From contig KL571347.1 of assembly GCA_000715855.1 (NCBI GenBank), forward strand, positions 28,820 to 34,978: a DNA stretch of 6,159 nucleotides, written 5' to 3'. Every line of letters starts with the position of its first letter. The first letter of the stretch is position 1. The DNA comes from Actinoplanes liguriensis. Its GTDB lineage: Bacteria > Actinomycetota > Actinomycetes > Mycobacteriales > Micromonosporaceae. Position numbers and translations under genes: made by a program. The notes beneath the pieces were generated by a model. It was not told the origin of the DNA, ran no database searches, and was given only the letters and a program-made list of their open reading frames with translations. This document shows, piece by piece, positions 1 through 4,394 of the stretch.

Positions 1-1
1 C

Positions 2-58
2 TCACGCGTGCTTCGATGGCGAACGGACAGCAGCGCATGACAGACGGGCGATCTCCAT
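2..58 (-). CDS. tiny or edge-truncated ORF after the YcaO gene
   Basis: An ATG directly follows the YcaO stop codon (TAG at 61-59, ATG at 58-56) and opens an 18-codon frame, MEIARLSCAAVRSPSKHA, ending at TGA 4-2. A second ATG at 38-36, in another frame, begins MRCCPFAIEARV and runs off the left edge, so a longer downstream gene of the same operon could start there. Neither start has a convincing ribosome-binding site; a GGAG lies 14 bases before the second. I do not recognise either product. The value of the entry is that the operon may continue leftwards, where partner enzymes, protease or exporter of a peptide cluster would be expected. Both readings could be chance. Confidence 0.2.
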   Translation of the reverse strand: MEIARLSCAAVRSPSKHA

Positions 59-1333
59 CTACATGCCGAGAAGCCAACTGGCAACAACTGGCGTCCATAG
101 TCGACCGGTGGGCACTATAGGCCAGCCGAGACGCAGCGCGTACAAGTTCTCCAAGCCTGGAGCAATAACCTGAACTACGGCAACGCCGAATCCGTCATCG
201 CCTATCGATTTCCATACGTCACGCGAGAAAACCGATATGCCGTTTTCCTCGAGGGCCCCAATGATTTCGCGGCCATCGTTCGCCTGACACAGAAAGTCGG
301 CGTAGCTGATAACTTCAGCGTCGTCGGGAGGAGCCGGGATCTCCGCCATCTCACGAAGGAGTGGATACCTGTCGAGATTGCTGAGCGGCACGCCGCCATC
401 GCCCAGCCCGCTCGGGTCGGCATGATGGGCCACGATCTCCTGATGAAGTTCGGTCACGGCACGCTCGACAGCCACCTCGGCCGACCCGCTACATCCGAAT
501 CCGGCCAGGTCGGCGCCTCCACTTCGAGCACCCGGCGCGACGATCTGGGCACGAGCCATCACGACGGCGCCGGCCAGCGAAGGCAGCCATACGAGTTGAA
601 CGCCGTCCGTGGTGACCAAGCTCAACTCGCTGATGAGCTGCTCGATCCCCGACCCGCGAGGCGACACGATTTTCACATCCGGCTTGCCACGTACACTATC
701 CAATAGGTACTGGCTTATCGAGTCACGTTCGAGAACCTCGTTCACTGCATGCGCTCGAGCATCCTCGACGGTCAGTCCAGCAGCATAGCCGTTGGTATTA
801 AGAAATCGCGCAAAAATGGCGAGCTTGTCGTCAGCACCCTTCTGGAAGCGGAAAGAGCTGTCGCGAGCCGCACTCGGATAGAGCAGCGTAGACGCCCCAT
901 CTCCCGACACCCGCCAGTATCGAGTAACCTTCTGAGGCTCGCCGACCCGTGCCGCGAAATCATAAACCAGGTCGCGCTGCGAGAATGGCTTGGAGGTCAG
1001 TACCGCTCTTTCATCGGGCGTTTCCGAACCACTTAACCTCGCTCTGGCCGCAGCGTGTTCGAATGCCTCGAATGCGGCGCTCGCCAGCGCCTGGACCTGC
1101 CGGCCTTTCCCTGTGGACGAAGCTATCGTCTCACCGTTACGTTTCAGCGAGCAACGAACCACTACGGAGTCGCCTATCTCATCGGCTCGGGAGAGATCCA
1201 GGGTCAGTCCCTCGCTGAAGGCGACAGCTGAAGCAATTCCGAGTGCATGCTGCGGCGGAAGTGGGTGCTCAGAAGAGGAGAGGGGCAGCGCTGCCCACAC
1301 GTTCTGGAGCACCGCTGCCCTCAGATGACTCAC
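59..1333 (-). CDS. YcaO-domain protein, likely peptide backbone-modifying enzyme
   Basis: YcaO proteins use ATP to activate a peptide backbone amide, which is then attacked by a Cys/Ser/Thr side chain (azoline), another amide (amidine) or a sulfur donor (thioamide). All three signature blocks of the fold are visible in the 424 residues: GKG at 75-77 followed by SAAFEAFEH (85-93), NGYAAGLTVEDA (181-192) leading into EVLERDS (199-205), and GFGCSGSAEVAVERAVTELHQ (278-298). The glutamates at 89, 92, 199, 202 and 295 and Arg203 fall where the family binds nucleotide and Mg. About 70 residues precede the first block. There is no fused E1-like/Ocin-ThiF domain and no proline-rich PxPxP C-terminus (it ends WLLGM), a tail common in azoline-forming members. 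The GTG start at 1333 overlaps the stop of the 54-residue upstream gene as GTGA, with no strong ribosome-binding site of its own, so translation is probably coupled. G+C (48-70% per line) is below the backbone. The family call is firm; the chemistry is not determinable here. Confidence 0.92.
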   Translation of the reverse strand: MSHLRAAVLQNVWAALPLSSSEHPLPPQHALGIASAVAFSEGLTLDLSRADEIGDSVVVRCSLKRNGETIASSTGKGRQVQALASAAFEAFEHAAARARLSGSETPDERAVLTSKPFSQRDLVYDFAARVGEPQKVTRYWRVSGDGASTLLYPSAARDSSFRFQKGADDKLAIFARFLNTNGYAAGLTVEDARAHAVNEVLERDSISQYLLDSVRGKPDVKIVSPRGSGIEQLISELSLVTTDGVQLVWLPSLAGAVVMARAQIVAPGARSGGADLAGFGCSGSAEVAVERAVTELHQEIVAHHADPSGLGDGGVPLSNLDRYPLLREMAEIPAPPDDAEVISYADFLCQANDGREIIGALEENGISVFSRDVWKSIGDDGFGVAVVQVIAPGLENLYALRLGWPIVPTGRLWTPVVASWLLGM

Positions 1334-1494
1334 TCGTTGTTGTCCGACTTACCTGCAGCCTTCTGCGGCTTGGCTACAAAGCCCTGTTCGCTGTCGCGCG
1401 TCGCGTAGCCGAAGAAGTCGTCCTCGGCGGTCACGATGGCACCTTCACGCGGCGCGAAATTGGGATCGCCACTTGCTGTTCTGCCGTGTCCCAT
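1330..1494 (-). CDS. 54-residue candidate RiPP precursor peptide
   Basis: ATG at 1494-1492 opens a 54-codon frame ending in TGA at 1332-1330. It has a strong ribosome-binding site (GGGGAG, bases 1506-1501) six bases upstream. The peptide starts MGHGRTASGDPNF and has an acidic aromatic middle, TAEDDFFGYATRDSEQGF (residues 22-39). Its tail is lysine-rich, with VAKPQK at 40-45 and AAGKSDNNE at 46-54. It has no cysteine and no membrane segment; candidate modifiable residues are Thr6, Ser8, Thr22, Thr32, Ser35 and Ser50, plus glycines. Its stop overlaps the YcaO start, so the two are made from one message in fixed order, as precursor-enzyme pairs usually are. A leader of about residues 1-28 with a core around GYATRDSEQGF is one possible division, but no cleavage motif is evident. 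I do not recognise the family. Alternatively it could be a small partner protein of the YcaO enzyme rather than its substrate. Confidence 0.72.
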   Translation of the reverse strand: MGHGRTASGDPNFAPREGAIVTAEDDFFGYATRDSEQGFVAKPQKAAGKSDNNE

Positions 1495-1500
1495 GCTCAA

Positions 1501-1506
1501 CTCCCC
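1501..1506 (-). promoter_or_regulatory. ribosome-binding site of the 54-residue peptide gene
   Basis: The minus strand reads GGGGAG at 1506-1501, then six bases (TTGAGC), then the ATG at 1494. It is the strongest Shine-Dalgarno match in the left third of the window and is the main support that this short frame is translated. The downstream YcaO start has nothing comparable. Confidence 0.7.
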
Positions 1507-1525
1507 ATTGTCGAATCATTGATCC

Positions 1526-1942
1526 GTGGCGATCAGTAGATTATGGAGGATGGCCGATCGGCGCAAGCACCGAAATCACAGCGCCACGCTGAGCGACTAC
1601 GAAATGCAAGCCGAAACACCTCTACTGCAGTTCCCGTTGTCACCCGACGTGATGGGGGAAACCGGGAGTGTCACGCTCGCTGCAACCGAGTCTCCGGAAT
1701 GGATCATGTGGCCGCTTCGATCCTCACGGAAGTGGATCAAGGGCGTCACTTCCTGGGGAGACGCGGTCAAGGCCGCAGCCAGACATGTGTACGGCAGTCA
1801 GCCGCCACGAGCGGCCTCGCGATGCCCCGCGCGGGTTGTATACGCCGTGACCCGACCTCGCTGTGACGCAGAGTCGCCATCGGAACGGGTCAGGATCCAC
1901 CCTGGGCAGGTCCAGGTTTTAACAAATGATCACTTCGCGTAG
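1526..1942 (+). CDS. unrecognised open frame, doubtful gene
   Basis: A frame of 138 codons runs from GTG at 1526 to TAG at 1942; ATGs at 1550, 1604 and 1652 are alternative starts and none has a well-placed ribosome-binding site. The middle looks protein-like, for example TESPEWIMWPLRSSRKWIKG (about residues 54-73) followed by VTSWGDAVKAAARHVYG, and about two thirds of codons in that stretch end in G or C, similar to the neighbouring YcaO gene. Against it, a second plus frame (1543-1866) is also open over the same bases, and the 5' end overlaps the likely promoter of the peptide operon. I do not recognise a family. It may be a small divergent gene, a decayed remnant or chance; it is the only sizeable gene candidate in the 1507-1942 gap. 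Confidence 0.25.
   Translation: MAISRLWRMADRRKHRNHSATLSDYEMQAETPLLQFPLSPDVMGETGSVTLAATESPEWIMWPLRSSRKWIKGVTSWGDAVKAAARHVYGSQPPRAASRCPARVVYAVTRPRCDAESPSERVRIHPGQVQVLTNDHFA
1540..1566 (-). promoter_or_regulatory. candidate promoter of the peptide/YcaO operon
   Basis: On the minus strand a CATAAT -10 box (1545-1540, five of six consensus bases) lies 15 bases after a TTGCGC -35-like box (1566-1561). If the hexamer is read one base earlier as CTTGCG the spacer is 16. The predicted start point, near 1533, gives a 5' leader of about 40 bases before the peptide ATG, a normal length. The -10 is convincing; the -35 is weak and the spacer short. Confidence 0.4.
1901..1920 (+). terminator. weak hairpin with short T run
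   Basis: CCTGG (1901-1905) and CCAGG (1912-1916) can pair around a six-base loop and are followed by TTTT (1917-1920). The shape is that of an intrinsic terminator on the plus strand, but the stem is only five pairs and the T run four bases. It lies just inside the end of the doubtful plus-strand frame that stops at 1942 and close to the G+C change near 1940, so it may mark the end of that unit. Confidence 0.2.
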
Positions 1943-2085
1943 ATGGCCGGCGGGGCAGGAGAGACGACGGAGCGTCCATACGTCCCCGGGTTCAGCGGTT
2001 GGTCAGGTCGAGCTGCGCCACCGGGCCGGGCGACCTTGAACACGCCGTACGCGCTCAGCGGCAGGTCGTTCCTGAGCCTTTTCAT
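1930..2085 (-). CDS. unrecognised 51-residue open frame, doubtful
   Basis: ATG at 2085-2083 opens a 51-residue frame beginning MKRLRNDLPLSAYGVFKVAR, whose first 20 codons after the start nearly all end in G or C. From about residue 21 the better codon pattern moves to a neighbouring frame that ends PVAQLDLTNR then TGA, so this may be a frameshifted remnant. Its ATG overlaps the TGA of another short frame ending MQAFLVPHHVGAVRHAA, an ATGA arrangement typical of coupled genes. A GGAG lies about 16 bases upstream, too far for a good ribosome-binding site. In DNA this G+C rich every frame looks codon-biased, so support is slight. Bases 1943-2209 otherwise hold nothing I can support. Confidence 0.15.
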   Translation of the reverse strand: MKRLRNDLPLSAYGVFKVARPGGAARPDQPLNPGTYGRSVVSPAPPAIYAK

Positions 2086-2209
2086 GCCGCGTGGCGGACG
2101 GCTCCGACGTGGTGCGGCACGAGGAAGGCCTGCATGATGGCGGTCGTGCGGCGTGGGCAGCAGCGCATCGAACTGCACAGCGGAGGGCAGCGCCGGGGCG
2201 GAGAAGGTG

Positions 2210-2611
2210 TCAGGGGATGACGGTGACCGGCCAGCGGCCGCAGCGGACCAGGCGCTGGGCGACCGAGCCGGTGATGCGACTCAGGGCGCTCCGTGAGCGG
2301 CCGACGATCACCGCGTCCGCCCACATCTCCGTCGCGACCTGGCACAACTCCGTGAACGGGTCGCCGTTGCGGGTGAGGACGTCGAAGTCGACGTTCTCCT
2401 TCTGGAGGAGGCCGGCCACGTCGTGGTTCGCGAACGCCGAGGTGATCGACGCGCCGAACGGGTCAGCGAACGACAGGGCGCTGCCGGCCAGCGGACGGAC
2501 GAACACGCCGACCAGCCGCGAGCCCTGACGGCGGGCCATGCCGACCGCGTACGCCCCGGCGCGCAGCGACGCCTCGGTGCCGTCGACCCCGACGATGATC
2601 ACGCCGGGCAT
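2210..2611 (-). CDS. universal stress protein, single UspA domain
   Basis: The gene encodes a 133-residue cytoplasmic protein of the UspA fold, which in many members binds ATP and usually dimerises. It opens MPGVIIVGVDGTEASL, the family's first strand with Asp10 in the nucleotide pocket. Mid-protein GDPFTEL (83-89) and the C-terminal VIVGRSRSALSRITGSVAQR (101-120) plus CGRWPVTVIP match the usual ends of actinobacterial members. The phosphate-binding loop keeps Gly104, Gly115 and Ser116 but is shorter than the classical G-2x-G-9x-G(S/T), so ATP binding is likely but not certain. I chose the ATG at 2611, which places the protein at its first strand and has GGAAG about ten bases upstream; an ATG at 2659 would add 16 unconserved residues. 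Such proteins typically act in hypoxia, dormancy or general stress. It is divergent from the MFS gene, with a promoter region between them. Confidence 0.9.
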   Translation of the reverse strand: MPGVIIVGVDGTEASLRAGAYAVGMARRQGSRLVGVFVRPLAGSALSFADPFGASITSAFANHDVAGLLQKENVDFDVLTRNGDPFTELCQVATEMWADAVIVGRSRSALSRITGSVAQRLVRCGRWPVTVIP

Positions 2612-2698
2612 GTCAGCGGTTCTTCCATGGCCACCGTCGTGCTCCCTCGAACGCGGCAACAGACCGCATTGGTGAACGGCTCCCGTTCGCTTTTCCGG

Positions 2699-2727
2699 AC
2701 TTTATCCTGCCGGAAACCCGGCAGCAA
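2699..2727 (-). promoter_or_regulatory. candidate promoter of the universal stress protein gene
   Basis: The minus strand shows TTGCTG (2727-2722) and TAAAGT (2704-2699) separated by exactly 17 bases, giving a start near 2692 and a leader of roughly 80 bases. The spacer is almost wholly occupied by a perfect inverted repeat. A partial match to the mycobacterial DosR box overlaps the -10. The spacing is ideal and the hexamers moderate. Confidence 0.4.
2707..2724. repeat. perfect 7-bp inverted repeat, possible operator
   Basis: CTGCCGG (2707-2713) is mirrored by CCGGCAG (2718-2724) around AAAC. It lies between the proposed -10 and -35 of the stress protein gene, the position of a typical repressor or MerR-type site. 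It lacks a T run, so a terminator is unlikely; a hairpin in RNA is possible only if transcription crosses it. The repeat is plain; the role is inferred. Confidence 0.5.
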
Positions 2728-2734
2728 TATGCGG

Positions 2735-2763
2735 TCGGCCGGCACTTCGAGAGATCGGCCGGC
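2735..2763. repeat. pair of 9-bp direct repeats, possible operator half-sites
   Basis: TCGGCCGGC occurs at 2735-2743 and again at 2755-2763, exactly 20 bp (two helical turns) apart. Extending leftwards gives GGTCGGCCGGC and GATCGGCCGGC, ten of eleven bases alike. The copies flank the candidate -35 of the MFS promoter and the second reaches to three bases from the -10, where bound protein would block polymerase. Sequences of this kind arise easily in G+C-rich DNA; the same-face spacing is what makes them worth noting. Confidence 0.35.
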
Positions 2764-2772
2764 GGCTATGAT
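2745..2772 (+). promoter_or_regulatory. candidate promoter of the MFS transporter gene
   Basis: TATGAT at 2767-2772 matches the -10 consensus in five of six bases. A weak -35 (CTTCGA at 2745-2750) lies 16 bases upstream. The predicted start is at or next to the A of the ATG at 2779, so the transcript would begin with a start codon. It would leave about 77 bases before the transporter ATG. Confidence 0.4.
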
Positions 2773-2778
2773 GCGGGC

Positions 2779-2799
2779 ATGACCTCGACTCCGCCGTAA
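2779..2799 (+). CDS. possible leaderless leader peptide MTSTPP
   Basis: ATG ACC TCG ACT CCG CCG TAA lies six bases after the TATGAT box, the usual geometry of leaderless actinobacterial messages that start directly at an initiation codon. It encodes six residues ending Pro-Pro-stop, a context known to slow ribosomes. A small hairpin (CCGGG 2804-2808, CCCGG 2816-2820) begins five bases after the stop, and the transporter start is 56 bases further on. A translated short frame before a transporter can act as an attenuator that senses ribosome stalling. All of this is inference from spacing; a frame this short is easily accidental. Confidence 0.25.
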   Translation: MTSTPP

Positions 2800-2803
2800 C
2801 AGC

Positions 2804-2820
2804 CCGGGCACACCACCCGG
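2804..2820 (+). promoter_or_regulatory. small hairpin in the MFS gene leader
   Basis: CCGGG and CCCGG can pair over a seven-base loop (CACACCA). It lies between the possible leader peptide and the transporter's ribosome-binding site. A second self-complementary stretch, TCCTCGAGGA (2837-2846), contains most of the GAGGAG ribosome-binding site (2842-2847), so folding could mask initiation. No T run follows, so control would be translational rather than by termination, if real. Confidence 0.25.
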
Positions 2821-2855
2821 TCCCCTGTTGCTTCGGTCCTCGAGGAGTCTCCTTC

Positions 2856-4394
2856 ATGTCCCGCGCTCTCGGCGCGGGGAGCTACCGTGCCGTGCTCTCG
2901 CTGCCCTTCGCGCTGCGCACCTTCGTGCCCGCGATCGGTGGCCGGCTCGCCTACGGTCTCTTCCCGCTCGCCACCCTGTTCACCGTCCAGCAGGCCACCG
3001 GCTCCTACGCCACCGCCGGCATCGCGGCGGCCTGCTTCGGCGCCACCACGATCACCCTTCCGGCCAAGGCCCGCCTCGCCGAACGGCACAGTCAGCGCGT
3101 CGTGCTGCCGCTGCTCGCCCTGGCCTGCTTCGCCGCCCTGGCCGGCGCGACCCTGGTCAGCTCGCCGGTCGCGCTGATCGGCCTGATCATCCTGGCCGGG
3201 CTGGCCGCCCCGGCGCTCGGCCCGGCGATGCGCGCCAACTGGCGCCGGCTCACCGCCGACACAAAATTGACCCCGCGCGCGTACGGCGTGGACGCCGTCG
3301 TCGAGGAAACCCTCTACCTGGTCGGCCCGCTGATCGCCGGAGCACTGATCGCGGTCTGGCCCGCGCGCTGGGCGCTGCTGCTCACCGCGGCGCTGCTGCT
3401 GACCGGGACGCTCGGCATGGCCACGACACCACCCGCCCGGCATCACACCCCGCGCGCCCCGCGAGCCGATGGCCGGTCGGGGCCGTTCGGTCCCGGATTG
3501 CTCGGCCTGTTCGCCGTGATGTTTGCGGTCGGGGGCGGCGCCGGGGTCGCCTACACGTGTCTGGCGCTCACTGCTCAGGACCACGGTCAGCCCGGATTGG
3601 CCGGGGTGCTGGAGGCCTCGCTGGCCACCGGCAGTGTGGCCGGGGGTCTGCTGTGGGCCCGGCGCGACCACGGCTCGCAGCGCTTCCGTCAGCTCAGGAT
3701 GCTGGTGGGTGTGCTCGCCGCCGGGCTGGCGGTTGCATCCGTCGCGCCGGGCCTGGTGGTGCTCGGGCTCGTGCTGGGCGCGACGGGGACAGCGCTGGCC
3801 CCGATTTACGTGGTCGCCTACCTCGCCGTCGACGAGTTGGCCCCGGAAGGCTCCGCCGCCGAGGCCTCCACCTGGGTCAACGTCGCTAGCAACATGGGCG
3901 GCGCAGCCGGCGCGGCGATCGCCGGGATCGTCGCCGGCACTCAGGGCGCGAGCACCGGATTCCTGGCCGGTGGCGCCCTGTTGGCGCTGACGGCCGGAGC
4001 GTTGGCGTGGTCGACCAGGTCAATAAGCAAAAATTCTGCGATTCACCAAGTACAGGACAGCGAAGCCCAGCAGGAATATCAGGACACTCCAGACGTGCTC
4101 GAACCGTCTCAGCCGGGCCACCGGACCGGCTTTCGGACGGACCTTCGGCCGGTCAGTCCCGTGCGTGGCCAGCTCATCCTGCAACCGGGCATGGCGGAAC
4201 TGGTAGGTGGTGCCGGTCTGCCGGAAGACGCCCCGTCGATGAGCGTCCTCAAGGAATGCCATGAGACGCCAAGGGAGCCGGCCGGTGAGCCCCAGCCATG
4301 CCCGCGCCGCCAGGAAGGTCAGCCAAGACGAGCCGGAGGCGAAAGCCGCCACGGGCAGCAGAGGAACCATCGTCAACGCGGTCTCGACCGGTAG
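2856..4394 (+). CDS. MFS transporter with an abnormal antisense-derived C-terminal tail
   Basis: The first 388 residues form an integral membrane permease of the major facilitator superfamily, about 12 hydrophobic helices, the usual size being near 400. Helices run from about residue 14 (VLSLPFALRTF) to 386. A charged central loop of about residues 192-212 separates the two halves. The block RAYGVDAVVEETLYLVGPLI (141-160) is typical of a group of actinobacterial MFS proteins of unknown substrate. GAGGAG (2842-2847) eight bases before the ATG fixes the start. From residue 389 (base 4020) the frame continues for 124 hydrophilic Gln-, Arg-, Pro- and Glu-rich residues, SISKNSAIHQVQDSEAQQEY onward, with no relation to MFS proteins. 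These bases are the antisense of the neighbouring NACHT gene's 3' end, and the codon registers align so that codon 389 TCA is the complement of that gene's TGA. The normal stop has probably been lost at a recombination joint. Substrate unknown; drug efflux or metabolite export are guesses. Confidence 0.88.
   Translation: MSRALGAGSYRAVLSLPFALRTFVPAIGGRLAYGLFPLATLFTVQQATGSYATAGIAAACFGATTITLPAKARLAERHSQRVVLPLLALACFAALAGATLVSSPVALIGLIILAGLAAPALGPAMRANWRRLTADTKLTPRAYGVDAVVEETLYLVGPLIAGALIAVWPARWALLLTAALLLTGTLGMATTPPARHHTPRAPRADGRSGPFGPGLLGLFAVMFAVGGGAGVAYTCLALTAQDHGQPGLAGVLEASLATGSVAGGLLWARRDHGSQRFRQLRMLVGVLAAGLAVASVAPGLVVLGLVLGATGTALAPIYVVAYLAVDELAPEGSAAEASTWVNVASNMGGAAGAAIAGIVAGTQGASTGFLAGGALLALTAGALAWSTRSISKNSAIHQVQDSEAQQEYQDTPDVLEPSQPGHRTGFRTDLRPVSPVRGQLILQPGMAELVGGAGLPEDAPSMSVLKECHETPREPAGEPQPCPRRQEGQPRRAGGESRHGQQRNHRQRGLDR
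4010..4030. other. inferred recombination joint between MFS and NACHT genes
   Basis: MFS homology ends at about base 4019 and the NACHT stop codon is at 4022-4020, leaving no intergenic bases between convergent genes and no native MFS stop. By count, bases 3961-4020 hold 44 of 60 G+C while 4021-4080 hold 27 of 60. I read this as a joint made when the accessory NACHT segment was inserted or intervening DNA was deleted. No target-site duplication or mobile-element end is visible on this side. Confidence 0.45.

Noticed and set aside
990..1328. Plus-strand frames of about 60-110 codons opposite the YcaO gene
   Set aside because: They overlap a gene with three clear family motif blocks on the other strand and show no protein-like features.
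28..2168. Repeat of CAGCAGCGCAT at 28-38 and 2158-2168
   Set aside because: The match is only 11 bases, the flanks differ, and nothing else suggests attachment sites or a duplicated segment; chance is likely.
2766..3671. 301-codon minus-strand frame rich in Gly, Arg, Gln and Glu
   Set aside because: It lies opposite the MFS gene, has the low-complexity composition typical of antisense frames in high-G+C genes, and has no recognisable domain.
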